Source: Peltaster fructicola (taxonomy: Eukaryota; Ascomycota; Dothideomycetes). Taken from it: a DNA stretch of 64,000 bases. Under the pieces are notes generated by a model, which had not been told where the DNA came from, did not search any database, and saw only the letters and a list, made by a program, of their open reading frames with translations. The translations under genes were made by a program, and so were the position numbers. Every line of letters starts with the position of its first letter. Position 1 is the first letter of the stretch. The stretch lies in the NCBI GenBank assembly GCA_001592805.2, contig CP051143.1, positions 1,612,001 to 1,676,000 on the forward strand. The letters are read 5' to 3'. Of this stretch, positions 32,299 to 44,656 are shown in pieces.

Positions 32299-34209
32299 TC
32301 ACGAAGGCTTGGCTTTCTTCATCGGTAAGGCTGGCACCTTGAACCCCTGAGCATCGAGCTTGGTCGAGGTAGTGGTACCGCCAATCTGTGTGAATGTGCC
32401 GCTCTTGAAATATCGATCCTCCTCTGCTTTGCGCTTGCGTTCCATGTCTGCGCGTACCTGTGGATTGACCAGTTCCAGGCCTTGTACAGGTGTGAAAGCA
32501 ATGGTACTGGCTGTGCCGCCGACATTACCGATTTGTGTCTTGATGCCACTACCCACGCCGGACGCGCGTAGGCCTGTAGCTTTGAGGCCAGCCACTGTGT
32601 CAGTACCTGCGCCAAAACCTCGAAGAGACGTAGCAGTTCCAGAAGATGCAGGCGTCGCGCCGCCCCAGCCAGGATTCTTCTTCGACAGCTTCGCACGTGT
32701 TCGCTGATCGATCTGGGTTGCTCGGACGCGACCAGCGTCCTGTGCACCGATCATACCAAGACCCTTAGTCGAGTCGCCATAGCCTACTTCGATCTCCTCT
32801 TTACCGAATGCCATGCGATTTTGTGCCTTGCGAAGATCCGTCATTGCGGTGGCAGCCTTTGCATTGCGAGCTCTGCGTCCTCCACGTTTGCGCGAAGGCT
32901 TCTCGTCTGGTGCTGGCAACGCACGGTTCCTGCTGTTCGGTGGAGCCTCAGATAGCTTGTTGATGCGCTTCTCGACTTGGTCGTAGAATGCCAGACCTTG
33001 CTCGCCAGCAGGAGACTGGTGCATCTGGTCGATGCGCGCGGCAAGCACAATCTTTGCAGCCAGAATGCGCATTGCCTTGACCTTGATGTCTTGTGGCACA
33101 CCTCTGATGATGTCGTTGTTGAAGAGGAAGCCTTGTTGACGGACACCGATGTTGGTAGCCAGACCGACTGTAGCGCGCTTGTTGTTGCTTCCAAGGGGTG
33201 CCAGATTGCATGCTGGCGTACGACCTAGGCCAGAGATTCCTCCCGTATGCCCAATGAGCTGTGCGGCTGTCAAGGATCCGATCAGTGTGGTCAGGTTAGG
33301 TGCGAAGATGAACATCCGGCTCTGTACATAGTCTCTGAGAATCTTCTTTGCGTTGTCCAACTTGAGGAGCATATCACAGCCGTCGCGGATCCGCTGCACT
33401 TCCTGGTCGGACATTGCTTCACCGCGCGTCTGTGTTGCTTCAACGGCAACAGTCATCAGCGATGGGCCATCTAGCACTTGCTTCAGTGACTGTCCAACAA
33501 TATTGTCCTTGCTCTCTGACACAGCTCGAATGTTATCCATAGGACCATTTCCGATGATGGCGACTGACTTTGCATATTCCACTGGGTTTTGCACCATGGT
33601 CTCAAGCTCAGGAAACCGGGTCGAATAGTGATCTCGAATCCATTTATGCACCACGAAGATGTCCCCATCGATGCGTGTCGAGATTTGGTTGGCCTGCGTC
33701 AAGAGCTGGTACTCTGGATTGTCCTCGATATTGCCGATGTTCTTCGTTTGTTGCTCGGGAGGCAGGTTCTTGTAGTGGTTGACCTTCTGTAGGCGACAAG
33801 TCAGGGCTGTTCATCAAACGTAAACACAGGCGATCTTCTACAAATCGTGCGCAAATGCACTTACCTCAAGTATTGGTTTCAGGTCCTTCATCAGCGGTGC
33901 AACGCTTCGTACATCACTCACACCGCCAAGCTCCATCTTCTCAACTCGCGCTTTGGTTTCCTCCTCGTCCTCGGCGACGTCCATGCTGACATTCGAAGGA
34001 GGCTCGTCGCCATCGTCGGCGTCGTCCAGCTCTTCCTCGTCACCATCCTGTTCGGCCTGCTCAGCCACTTCTGCTATTGCAGCAGTCCCGCCGTTCTGTA
34101 AGGCGAAATCCGTGGAGTCCAGGCCATCATTCTGTTCGCTCTGGTCGTTCTCGCCCTCAGAACCGCTGTCTTCAAAGTCGTGAAATAACTCGTCAGCGAT
34201 AGTCGTCAT
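32299..34209 (-). CDS. PRP31: PRP31, U4/U6.U5 tri-snRNP splicing factor
   Basis: Two exons: 34209-33865 and 33786-32299, with a 78-nt intron, giving 610 aa. PRP31 binds the 15.5K/SNU13-U4 snRNA complex and is needed to form the tri-snRNP. The acidic N-terminus leads into the NOSIC/Nop coiled coil. The Nop domain core is clear: APNLTTLIGSLTAAQLIGHTGGISGLGRTPACNL in pieces, then GFLFNNDIIRGVPQDIKVKAMRILAAK. The C-terminal PRP31 domain (KRGGRRARNAKAATAMTDLRKAQNRMAFGKEE) is also present, with FTPVQGLELVNP near the end. The ATG at 34209 is chosen because it opens the acidic N-terminus. It shares 182 bp of intergenic DNA with divergent CLF1. Confidence 0.95.
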
Positions 34210-34391
34210 GTTTGCCGACAAGCGTTTGGTGTATGCAAGTTAGTCGCGCATGATTTGAAGAGCGAAGAAAGTTGTAGCACATGCAGTCGTGAGCTTCAGA
34301 CGTCACCCCAGTGACCAAAAATTTGGCGACCTAACATCAACACAACCACCTACACTCTCTACACCTCCAACATCCCTCTGACACCGCCAAT
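34210..34391. promoter_or_regulatory. Shared bidirectional promoter region, PRP31 and CLF1
   Basis: Only 182 bp separate the ATG codons of two divergently transcribed spliceosome genes. Any upstream elements are therefore shared. The half next to CLF1 is C/A-rich, as in a leader. I see no TATA box. Confidence 0.6.
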
Positions 34392-36434
34392 ATGGAGTCT
34401 TCTCGTGGACCTCCACGGGTCAAGAACAAGGCGCCTGCACCACAGCAAATCAGCGCCGAGCAGCTGCTGCGCGAAGCAGTAGATCGACAAGAGCCAGCAC
34501 TCCAAGCACCAACTCAGCGCTTTGCTGATCTCGAAGAACTCCATGAGTTCCAAGGCCGGAAGCGGCGCGAGTTTGAGGACTATGTGCGCCGCAACAGGCT
34601 CAACATGGGCAACTGGATGCGCTACGCGAGCTGGGAACTGGAACAGAAAGAGTATCGACGCGCGCGATCCGTCTTCGAGCGAGCTCTTGATGTGGAACCA
34701 GCGAATGTGCAGCTATGGCTGAGATATATCGAGGCCGAGATGAAGGAGCGCAACATCAACCATGCTCGCAATTTGTTAGACAGAGCTGTCACCATCCTGC
34801 CGCGAATCGACAAGCTGTGGTACAAGTATGTGTACATGGAGGAGATGCTGGGACAGATCCCAAATGTGAGACAAGTCTTTGAGCGCTGGATGAATTGGGA
34901 GCCTGATGAGTCGGCCTGGGCTGCATACATCAAGCTGGAGAAGCGATACGGCGAGTTTGACCGAGCACGCAACTTGTACGAGCGCTTCACCATCGTGCAT
35001 CCAGAAGCACGAAACTGGATCAAATGGGCACGGTTCGAGGAAGAGAACGGCACATCTGACCTAGTGAGGGAGGTCTACGGTATTGCAATCGAGACTCTGG
35101 GAGATGAGTTCATGGACGAGAAGCTATTCATCGCGTACGCCCGATTCGAGTCGAAGCTCAAGGAGTATGAAAGGGCGAGAGCAATTTACAAATACGCCTT
35201 GGACCGGATGCCAAGAAGCAAGAGTGCTATCTTGCACAAGCAATACACACAATTTGAGAAGCAGTATGGAGATCAGGAGGGCGTTGAGGACGTCGTACTT
35301 GCGAAGCGAAGAGTCTTGTACGAGCAGAGAGTTCAAGAGAGCCCCAAGGACTATGACGCCTGGTTCGACTATGCTCGACTTGAAGAGGCTGCTGGTGATC
35401 CCGATAGGGTGCGCGAGGTGTACGAAAGAGCCATTGCACAAGTGCCACCCTCGCAGGAGAAGCGACATTGGAGACGATATACGTACCTGTGGATCTTCTA
35501 CGCCATGTACGAAGAGCTCACAGCACATGACCTCAGTCGTGCAGAACAAATATACAGAGAGGCGCTCAAACTCATACCGCACAAGCAATTCACATTCGCC
35601 AAGCTGTGGATTCTTAAGTCACAGTTCGAGGTGAGACGGCAGCAGCTCGACCAGGCACGCAAGACGCTGGGCACAGCAATTGGTATGTGTCCGAAGAACA
35701 AGCTCTTCCGCTCGTACATCGAGTCAGAACTCAAATTGTTCGAATTTCAGCGGTGTCGCATGCTCTACGAGAAGTGGTTGGAGTATGATGCATCGAACTC
35801 GACTTCGTGGATCAAATTCGCCGAGCTCGAACGAGGTCTAGATGATCTAGAGAGAGTCAGAGCTATATACGAGTTGGCAGTACAGCAACCTACTTTAGAC
35901 ATGCCCGAGCTGGTCTGGAAGTCCTATATTGACTTTGAGGAGGAAGAGGGCGAGTACGAACACACGCGGTCTCTATATGAGCGACTGCTCAGGAAGACAG
36001 ACCACGTCAAGGTGTGGACGAGTTATGCACACTTCGAGATCAACGTCCCAGATGCAGACACAGCAGAACCTGAAGACGAAGATACAGAGATGCCAATATC
36101 TGATGCCGCAAAGGCTCGAGCACGAGCGGTGTTCAAACGAGCTCATGACATCTACAAGAGTCGAGCTCTCACTACAGAGCGCGTCGCGCTGCTCAATGCT
36201 TGGAAGTCCTTCGAAGATACACATGGTAGCGAGGATGATCAAGAGAAGATCGCGAAACAGATGCCGCGCCGGGTCAAGAAGCGCAGAAAGCTGGACGACG
36301 ATAGCTTCGAGGAGTATCTCGACTATGTCTTCCCTGCCGATGATGAAGGAAGTGGTAAGGGCTTCAGTAAGCTCATGGCTATGGCACAGAAATGGACACA
36401 GGAGAAGCAAGCCGCCGAGTCTGCGGCATCTTAA
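34392..36434 (+). CDS. CLF1: CLF1/SYF3 (Cwf4), HAT-repeat pre-mRNA splicing factor
   Basis: A single-exon protein of 680 aa. CLF1 (crooked neck homologue) is a scaffold of the Prp19-associated complex that helps recruit the tri-snRNP. The sequence is almost entirely HAT repeats, such as [21 protein letters not shown] and [13 protein letters not shown], starting near residue 65 and running to about 600. The N-terminus holds the conserved [16 protein letters not shown] segment. The tail is basic then acidic, with [23 protein letters not shown]. Length and repeat number match the family (about 680 to 700 aa). Confidence 0.96.
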   Translation: MESSRGPPRVKNKAPAPQQISAEQLLREAVDRQEPALQAPTQRFADLEELHEFQGRKRREFEDYVRRNRLNMGNWMRYASWELEQKEYRRARSVFERALDVEPANVQLWLRYIEAEMKERNINHARNLLDRAVTILPRIDKLWYKYVYMEEMLGQIPNVRQVFERWMNWEPDESAWAAYIKLEKRYGEFDRARNLYERFTIVHPEARNWIKWARFEEENGTSDLVREVYGIAIETLGDEFMDEKLFIAYARFESKLKEYERARAIYKYALDRMPRSKSAILHKQYTQFEKQYGDQEGVEDVVLAKRRVLYEQRVQESPKDYDAWFDYARLEEAAGDPDRVREVYERAIAQVPPSQEKRHWRRYTYLWIFYAMYEELTAHDLSRAEQIYREALKLIPHKQFTFAKLWILKSQFEVRRQQLDQARKTLGTAIGMCPKNKLFRSYIESELKLFEFQRCRMLYEKWLEYDASNSTSWIKFAELERGLDDLERVRAIYELAVQQPTLDMPELVWKSYIDFEEEEGEYEHTRSLYERLLRKTDHVKVWTSYAHFEINVPDADTAEPEDEDTEMPISDAAKARARAVFKRAHDIYKSRALTTERVALLNAWKSFEDTHGSEDDQEKIAKQMPRRVKKRRKLDDDSFEEYLDYVFPADDEGSGKGFSKLMAMAQKWTQEKQAAESAAS

Positions 36435-36549
36435 GTCTATAAATCGAGACGTGTTAATGATCAGCACTTATCACATCACCGTCTGTGCAGTGACATCGTG
36501 GATTGGTCAAATCCGACGTCATAGGTTGAGTCCTGCAAGCATCAACATC

Positions 36550-36960
36550 ATGTCGTTCACAGGTTCTCCACGCATCTTATCTCGCATTATCTCTCGCCGC
36601 CCACAATTGATACAACAAACAACACGTTCGCAAATCAGGACCATGGCAGACCAGAGCAACCCAACCCTCATCGGCGGTCACGCCCAGTACGTGAAGGGAG
36701 CAGCTGAAGTTCGTACTACGTGTATCCTTCGACATCGAACATTGCTAACGTAGCGCAAGGCTGTCGTTGGCAGCGTCACTGGCTCAGAAGAGTGGAAGTC
36801 CTCGGGAGAGTCTGACAAGTCAGCTGGCATCGACGCAATGAAGCAGGCGAGCGCCAACAGAGATCCTCAGAAAGATGGCTTTGGCAAGGTTGAAGAGCTG
36901 GCAGGCAAGGCGACAGGTTGCGAGGGCATGGAGAAGGAGGGCGCACAGAGCAAGCAGTAG
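36550..36960 (+). CDS. CsbD-like stress-response protein with mitochondrial-type leader
   Basis: Exon 1 is 36550-36708 and exon 2 is 36754-36960, giving 121 aa. The 45-nt intron starts with a weak donor (GTTCGT) and ends GCTAACGTAG, with a good branch site; phase fits. The CsbD-like part has SVTGSEEWKSSG, GIDAMKQASANRDP, GFGKVEELAGKATGCEG, as in fungal members. The family is linked to general stress in bacteria; the fungal role is not known. Upstream of the ATG at 36643 (MADQSNP) the same frame holds another ATG at 36550, and the 31 residues between (with SRIISRRPQL and TRSQIRT) are basic and lack acidic residues, like a mitochondrial presequence. Two products are possible. Confidence 0.8.
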
Positions 36961-37165
36961 AGCAGATCTGACGAGCACGACAACAGAAAAACATAATGCA
37001 TAATGACACCTGAATGTCTGTCGTTACAAGGCTTAATACCACTTATGCCTCTTAGCTCTACGTGATGCTCTTGTGGTGCAGGAGCTCATTGGTCCCATGG
37101 AAGAAACGCTGCACATGCAATAATGCACAAAGGTCCAGGCAAATGCGATGTGTGATATGCATGAG

Positions 37166-39050
37166 TCAAGCCGGTAGGTTATTCTCGACACCTCTGAAGA
37201 GATTGGGAAAGCGAGCAACGGGAGCGTTCTTGTAAGGACTGCTCTTCTTCGGCGTACGCTGGCGTCCTGGGCTGCTGAGAGTAGGATTCGAAATCGTCCG
37301 AAGCTTGTTGGATGTGAGTGATGTTTCGGTATGATCATCGTGCTCCTCCTTGGCAGCAACGTCCTTACTCATGCCGCCAGCTGTTGCTCTGGACAAGGTG
37401 AAAGCTCGCGAAAGTGATGCGTTCGATGCCTGTGGTTTGGAGGTCTTCTTGCTTGTCTTAATCTTCGACTTCGAGCCACCAGATTTGGCTGTTTTCGATT
37501 TGACAGCCTTCTTTGCTTGCGCCGCCTTTGATCCATCCATAAGTGCTTTGAACTTGTCATTCACAGATAACTGTTTGGGTGGACTGCCTCTGATAGATTT
37601 CGTCGGCGTTGGCAGACCAACAAGAATATCGTCGCCGTCAAAAGATGTCTCAATGCTCTTGTACACGCTCTTCCTGGCAGGCTTGATTGGACTGAAGCTG
37701 GGTGAGATGTGCTCAACAGGTGCTGGACTGGAGTCTTCACTCGGTGCTTTGAAGCTGTTATTCAAGCAGCCAGTCGGTGCGTCTTCTCTGATGAGGTGTG
37801 TTGGGAAGTCCCATCGTCTGAGGCTCGCGTGTGCTGCAACAGCATCAGCTGTGCCAGTAACCACGAGATCAAAGCAATCTTCAAATTGTGGTCCTGGTGG
37901 TGGAGGGTCGTTATTGATCCAGATGGCGACCCCATCTCTATGGTCTCGAGTGACGGCACACATCTCTCTTACGATGCGCCGAACCCCAGGCACCTTCAAT
38001 GTTGTACCTACGACGATGACAGCGTCAGGCCGTCGTCGTAAGTCTGCACTAGCCACTTGACCGATCGCGGACTCGTCAGGGTTGGGCTCGCTATACAGAA
38101 CCATTCGAGGACGTAATTGACCAATGCCATGGCTACGTTTTCCAACTCCGAGACGCACTGTATCCAGCTCGGCACAAGCCGAACATGAAGGAGGGACTGG
38201 ACCACTGAAGAGTTCGGCGTCAAGATCGGAGACTGCGTGGCACTTGATGCAAACCATCTTCTGCAGTCCTCCGTGTAATTGCACAGTCTTTGGCCATTTA
38301 CCGTCCTGCTTCTCCAGTGGAACGGTAGTCGAGAGTGGACCCAAACCCACTTCGATGCCATCAACATTCTGAGAGTAGAGGCGCAGTAAACGGTCTTCTT
38401 GTGCTAGAGTAGCAAGCATGTGGTGGAATGATGTTGGTTGCGCATCCTTGGTTAGTTTCGACATGTTCTGGACCATACTGTGAAATGATGTCGTTGATTC
38501 ATGATCCCTGTACACTGAAGCGTCAAACATATCTTTGCCAGAACCTTTGAGCTTGTGTTCTTGCTTTAACGTGTTGAAGATGCCTGTCTTTGAGCGGAAA
38601 TCAGGTACTGGAGGATGATCAGCTTCAAGACTAGAAAGCAGCATACTCAAACTCACTGTCTGCAGACACAGAGATTCCAGCTCCTGCTACCACCACAATC
38701 TTCTTGCGCTTGTGGATAACCTTTACGAGGCGTTCCAATAGATGCTGTTGTTCCTCCGGCAATGCGTTGTGGTTCAAATCAAGATATTCTGTAGTGCGTT
38801 CTTTGCTGATGCGTCTGCGCTTAGCAGGAGGCTGATCATACTTTTCGTCCATCCCATCAGGGCAGGGCGAACCATTTTGCGAAGTCTGCTGCGAAGAGGG
38901 CGGTGATGGATAATTTGAGGTGCGAGGCGGGCTAGGAGAGCGCGAGAGCATGGAAAGAGGCGATGAAGAGCCATCCGGTGACGGCGACACGGAGTAAGCT
39001 GTGGACAATTGACTGCTGGAGTCGTCCAGCAACGTCATATCGCGATCCAT
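37166..39050 (-). CDS. HST4: Class I sirtuin, HST3/HST4 type (NAD-dependent histone deacetylase)
   Basis: Exon 1 is 39050-38657 and exon 2 is 38607-37166 with a 49-nt intron (GTGAGT..CCAG), giving 611 aa. Splicing joins GAGISVSAD to IPDFRSKTGIF, restoring the sirtuin NAD site exactly. GAGIS is at 123-127, QNVDG follows, the catalytic His is about H243 in VQLHGGLQK, and the zinc ligands are CIKC and CSAC. RPRMVLYSEPNP, GTTLKV and IWINNDPPP complete the core. Proteins of this type (HST3/HST4) deacetylate H3K56 in yeasts, which is what I infer here. The N-terminal 110 residues and the C-terminal 200 are disordered and basic. The ATG at 39050 is the first in the frame; a further upstream exon cannot be ruled out. 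Confidence 0.9.
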
Positions 39051-39549
39051 TGCGTGGTCAGGCGCGTGTCCAGAGTGTTGATAAGGCTGCCGGGAAGTAG
39101 TTAATAGCTGCTCATGGCGGGTATTGTCGTGTTTTGGAGGCAAGAGCGCTGTTGACGCGTGCTGTCGCTTGCGAAAAGATGTAGGTGTTAGTGAAAGAGC
39201 GCCCGAGGATGGAGGAGGAGTAGTCGCCGGATTGCGTAGAGTTCATCCCGGACTTATCTCCACTGCGTAGTCTCCATACTCTATTTACTACCCATGTTTA
39301 CCCACGTCGGCGCTAAAAGTTGTCTAACATCAGCCTCCTTCGAAGCAAATACCATGTCGGGAAGAAGACGGAGTGCCTTCGACAAGGTCTGCAATTTCTC
39401 GTCAGACCACGATCTGGCCTCCTCGCAGTAAGGCTTGACAGTCGAGCATCACTTAGTATGCTTTTGTGGTCTTCCACACTGCTATGCTTCGAAGCACTCG
39501 CTGAATCTAAGTATCGCGCTGGTGTGAGCACACTCGAACTGGAGCCAAG
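39051..39549. other. Divergent promoter region, sirtuin and MED16
   Basis: About 500 bp separating divergent starts. No gene is seen. Confidence 0.5.
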
Positions 39550-42384
39550 ATGGATACCGAGAGTATGATCGATGTCGATATGGGCGACAGCATGAACGAT
39601 GGAGCCATGGGCGATTCTATGGACGATCTGTTCGGCGACAATGCTGGCGATCTTGACCTTGGCGATGTCACAGTCGCTCTGCCTGTTGCCAATCTTCCAC
39701 CACCTCCAGCGGCTTTGTTGCGTCGTCTTGCAGAAATGCAGGCATCAGGATGTTGCACGTGAGTTCAGTAAGTGTTTGGCTTGAGCACGATTGACGAGTT
39801 GCAGTAAGCTTGCGTGGTCGAACACGGGAAGCATCGCAAGGATATCAGAAGATGGCACCACTGTCACGTTCCGCATCCTGGAACGACATGTAAAGACCAA
39901 GACCTGGTCTCTGTCAGATGAGAGCAAGCATAGCATCAGCGCGCCTATCGGCTGTCGTTTTGTGCATCTTGCATTCAATCTCATCGGGCAGGATCTCGCA
40001 CTGGCCGACAATCTTGGTCGGCTGCATTTGCACAGCTCTTCAGGCGGTAACGGTAAGATGCATGCAGCTGTCGTTGACACTGTGCCTGGAGCTGAGAAAT
40101 TGAGTGAACTGGATGCTGTGGTGGGCCTTCACTGGCTACCACAATATCCATATGATTGTCGAGTATGTTCGCTGCTATATGCTGATGGTCGAGTACTGAC
40201 CATGCCCAGACAATCTACATCGGGCCTGCTAGCCGCAGTATCAGTGGCTGGACTTCACAATCGCGACCACGAGAACCGAACGCCATCAAGATTCATCATC
40301 CAGCAGACAATGGAAGAGCTCTACTGTATGTGTCGCGCAGTGGTAAACTGACGTTATTATACCACCAAGAGAGCTGGAAATCAGCGTCCACGCTACTGCA
40401 GATCCCTACATCGGTGGATGGGCTTCTCACTCATGCCGATCTGTGTGAGCACAACGGTGAGCTCCTGCTGGTCACTTCGGACTCCTCTCGACATCTGCAC
40501 CTCTACTCTATCGATCTCAACTGGAATACCACATATACAGCAGGACCGAATCAAACGCAACTCGTCAAGACTATCGCACCTGAACTTCGCACCACAGCTT
40601 TGCTGTCAATACCTGGACCGTTTCCACATCACGAGGGAACATCGAAGCTCGTCCAGCTAAGTCTTGTGCCCCCAACCGCAGAAGTTGCAGACCAATCCGG
40701 GTCGACTTCGACTACATTGCTTGCAACTTTCGTGCGAGCTGGGATCTCGGAACATGCGAGCCAAGAATCTGTCACAATGCTGCTCATGTGGCAGATAGAT
40801 TCCGAAGTCCCATCACTGCACACAAGCTTTAGAAATTTGAAGCCAAATATGCAGATGACGAATACAACCACACCTAAAACCATCCTCCGACGACAACCAG
40901 ACATTATTTCGGGCAAAATCATCCTCTCGACGCAGTTAAAGTCCTTTGGCACTATTCTAGCCTGTCTAGCAAGTGACGGCACTGTTGAGCACAGAGATCG
41001 AGCTAGCTTCGAGCCCCTGCAATCGTACATGGACACTGATCATGTCTACAGCTTGTCGCAGTCCGGCTTCAGCTATCTTCCAGGAGAGCACAACACTGAT
41101 ATAGCCATATCATGCGATGGATCGGCGACAGTTGTAATACGACCGAACAACAAGATGGATGCATTGTCGATGTTCTTCGCTTATGGCTGGCAGCAAGATC
41201 AAGCGAGCGGCGATGACAACTCTCTTGCTGAAGCAGCTATCGTATGCCTGGCACGACAGTATATGACAATGGTCTGTGCTAATACAGCATCCGACGAGGT
41301 TTTATCGTTGCTTCCACCATCGCTACCAGAACACCTTCAACATCTGTTCGTCCGCGAGGCCTTTCGTCTGACTCGACACTCACCCGACATCTCCAACCTG
41401 GAAGAGAAATTACGCCAACGTGTTGTCATGAGCGAATCATTGCTTCCTCGAGTCTACAGTCTGCAGCTGTTCCTTGGGATGAATGCCACCGGACGCTCTC
41501 TCACTGCTCAATATGCCTGGGCAGTCTTGAATCTCCGGCATGTGGTCATTTCGATTTCACATGTCGCCATGATGCGTCCCTCGGAGTCGTCAAACGTACC
41601 ACATATCGACATGATCGCCAGCCAACATGGGCTCGCAAGATGGGGAGTTGATCTCATCGTGTACATTCTCGATGCCTTACTCTCGGTCAAAGACATCGCT
41701 GCGAGAGATCTCTCCAAACCCGCAACCGGGACCTTCGAGAATTACATGCAAGAGAACAACAATCCAGCATTCTTGCTGGTGCTCTGCTCATATCCGCGAA
41801 CACTGCTAAAGCTGCTCGCCCACGTATTGCATCGAATCGTATATCTGGCAGAACAGTTCAAAGATCGAGCACGAAGTTTACAAGAGCGACAGCACTTGAC
41901 ACAAATGAGTATGCTTGAGAAGTCTATGCCGTTCAATTTCGAGGCTTTCCGGACCTGTCTCGATCACACCGAGGTCGCTATGCACACAGCACCGACATCA
42001 GCAGCTCTCAAGCCAGGACAGCCCTCAGCATTGCCCGATCTTGCTTTGAACATCACTGGGAAGTTCTCTGATGAGCTTGAACAGCCACTGAGGGCGTTGC
42101 TCATCTCAGCGATTCCATCTCTGCTGCAGGATGCTGACTGGTCGAAGATACACTTCCACGACTGCTCATGGCTAGGTTTGAGTGGTATGCGGTCCATGAA
42201 GTTAGCACAATCGTATGACGTGCTCAAAAAGACGCCTCTGCCCGTCAATGCTGCCATTCGTAAGTGTCGGCGATGTGGAAGTCTGACGGAAGACATCAAC
42301 GTTGAACGACCACGAGACGTCATTCCGTGGATACTGTTGGGGCAAAGGAACTGTGTATGCATGTGTGTATGGTTTGTGCCATGA
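39550..42384 (+). CDS. MED16: MED16, Mediator tail subunit
   Basis: Three exons: 39550-39758, 39805-40162 and 40210-42384, giving 913 aa. MED16 (Sin4) belongs to the Mediator tail that contacts activators. The second intron (GTATGT..CTGACCATGCCCAG, 47 nt) is essential: it shifts frame so that PYDCR joins TIYIGPASRS and then ALLYVSRSGKLTLLY, which is family sequence. The N-terminus is acidic (repeats of MGDSM). A WD-like propeller covers the first 400 residues (KLAWSNTGSIARISEDG, VGLHWLP). The C-terminal half is helical, and the end RKCRRCGSL..ILLGQRNCVC shows the Cys pattern typical of the MED16 C-terminus. Its stop is 2 bp from the stop of the convergent ferroportin gene. Confidence 0.88.
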
Positions 42385-42386
42385 GC

Positions 42387-43978
42387 TCATCCATCGCTCT
42401 CATCGTCTTGAGAGTTCACATGCTCGGATAAAGGTATCCACGAAGCAGGCGACTTCCCGAAATGACTCTTCCAATAATTCGTACCGCAAAGACCTTGCTC
42501 AAAATGCAACAGATGGCCCCTCCGTTGTCGAACAAAGGCTGCATACAAGATCGCTGCTGCTAATACGGCGACAGTGCTGATGGCTCCTGGCCACTTAAAG
42601 TCTGATGGCTTTGCCCAGATGATTGTAGCCACAAAGGACAGCATCTCGAAGACGTTCTGTATTGCAGCTTCAACTGAGCTGAATGCTCCTCGGCCAGCCT
42701 CTGGTACTGCATCCTGAATCTGTTGTTGTGCGGCCAGGTCGAACCCCCAAAGTCCTAAGCGGCTCAAGATGATGGCAGCGATGAGTGTTGGCAAGTGGAA
42801 TGCAAGCGGCACATTCGACGGCAGCCACAAAGTTGCAGCAGCTATGGCAATGAAGAGAAGCTGGCCGTTGATAAACCAGCTACCTGCGCGCACTGGACCT
42901 ATACGTGCTGTTAGCAGCGGCGCAAGCCAGGTTGCGCTCAGCTCGACGCAAGCCGCCACGCCACGGAGTATACTCAGTGCTATGGCTGGGAGCAATACTG
43001 GTGGCGACAGCAGATATGTGATCAGCTGCCCATTGAACGACAAGGCCGTGAGGTATAGGAAGCTCAGCGACAAACTTGGCAGGACAGCGTTCGAGCTGAA
43101 GTATGATTTGATTCCTGTTGTGAAGGTTCCAAGACCTTTTCGCGACGGCTCTGTACTGCTGTTCCATGCCGTACCGACTGTTTTGGCAGCTCTCAGACCA
43201 GGCACAGCATGATAGACGCGAGCTATTGCGAAGTACTCTACGGTCCAAGAGACAATACTCAAGGCGCCGACAAGAGTTACAGCGACCTTCGTGCTGTAGG
43301 TATCGAGAAGTGAGACGACCAAAGGAGCTACGAGTTTGCAGAACAGGTCAATGCGACGCATCCTTGAGTTGAGCACTGTACAGTGTCAGCAAAGGCTAAT
43401 GAAGCGGGTCAAGCATACTGTTGAGGTTCGAAGTGTCTCCTCGAGCAATGACAATGACCCAGTCCCGTTCGACAGCGATCGTGTTCATGACGATGGCAAG
43501 TTTCTCAAAGCAAGCGAGGATAGAGAGACTTGTCAGCGCGATGCCATATCCTGGCGAGGTTGTGCTGAAGCTCGGGACGGCGATCATTGTAGCGAGCACT
43601 GCACAGGACAGGATCACAGACACTCGTTGTCCAGCTGTGGAAGTTAGTAGAAGATCCACAGATAAGCAGATGTCTCTCACTGATCGAAAGACGGACAACA
43701 TCCAGGCGGTCGTGGCTGTCTATGTATGTCCCGATCCATGGTGACACTGTAGCACCGGCTGCTGCTCTTGAAAGTGCGTAGACTGATGCAGGTAACAGTG
43801 TTGCTGGGTAGAGCGAGGCCAGGAAGAGGAACGCACCGAACTCGAACAATCGCGAGTTCCAGGTCGAGAGGATGTGCGAGATGTAGAGCAGTTTGCAAGC
43901 ATTGTGATCGAGCACAGCTGGTGCCTCTGATGTAGCCTCATCGACCAGTGCAATTGTTTCGTTCGTTGAGTCTTCCAT
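42387..43978 (-). CDS. Ferroportin-like iron exporter (SLC40 family)
   Basis: Three exons: 43978-43681, 43634-43419 and 43375-42387, giving 500 aa; introns are 46 and 43 nt. Ferroportins are MFS-fold transporters that export Fe2+ from the cytosol. The family blocks are clear: LLYISHILSTWNSRLFEFG in TM1, SVYALSRAAAG, IGTYIDSHDRLDVVRLSI, IAVERDWVIVIARGD and SRMRRIDLFCKLVAPLVVSL, close to animal ferroportin in order and spacing. About ten to twelve hydrophobic segments follow. Splice phases are consistent at both introns, and exon 3 joins NLN to MLNSRMRRID. The second intron has a short 43 nt length. Whether it lies in the plasma membrane or the vacuole is not shown. Confidence 0.88.
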
Positions 43979-44656
43979 CGTGTCGGTAGAGCATCATCGA
44001 GTGGTCGCAACCGTCAGTACACAATCTATACGTGCTACTCCCTGTCCAAGGGATGTAGACGTGCTACCTGTGCAAATCGATTTGTGGACGGCTGCAACTC
44101 TCTGCAAGAGCAGGGCCAGACGAGAGTCCGATTAGTTTCGATGTTTTTGGTCTCAAAACATGACGTTTCAGGCTATTGGAGCACAATTGCGCATATTCGG
44201 GCGTGCCCACCTTGCAATACTATGTATGGTACACCAGTGAGTCTCATACTCTCAGCTGCGAGCTCTAAACAGATTTCAGGTGCTTGTGACTGGCTCTGTG
44301 GTCATGCATGACTGTGAGAACAACAGAGCCGTTTGCAGTGATCGATGATGACTAACTAGCGGCGGCTGTACGCGATGCATATCCCTAGTGCATCTGGTCC
44401 AAGCAAAGTTGTAGCAAGCGCGAAAGTCGCGATGGTATAGACACCTCCGAGTGACCTTGGAAGACAACTCGTTCTTTGACAGCACTTTCTTACCATACTG
44501 ACGCGAGCATATTGCATTCGACACTCCTTGGCGTGTTAGGCATAACACGCAAATGTTTTGCTTTGAGAGCACACGTATCACCTCTCAATACTCATCAACA
44601 TCATCATCTAATTCACGACTTTGAAACGTCGACGCGCAGAAACGAATTCGTCCAGC
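43979..44656. other. Divergent promoter region, ferroportin and DDT-PHD protein
   Basis: The 678 bp hold both promoters. Short ORFs on both strands lack any family signature. Confidence 0.5.

Noticed and set aside
40163-40351. A frameshift in MED16
   Set aside because: An intron at 40163-40209 with GTATGT donor, CTGAC branch and CCCAG acceptor explains the frame change exactly.
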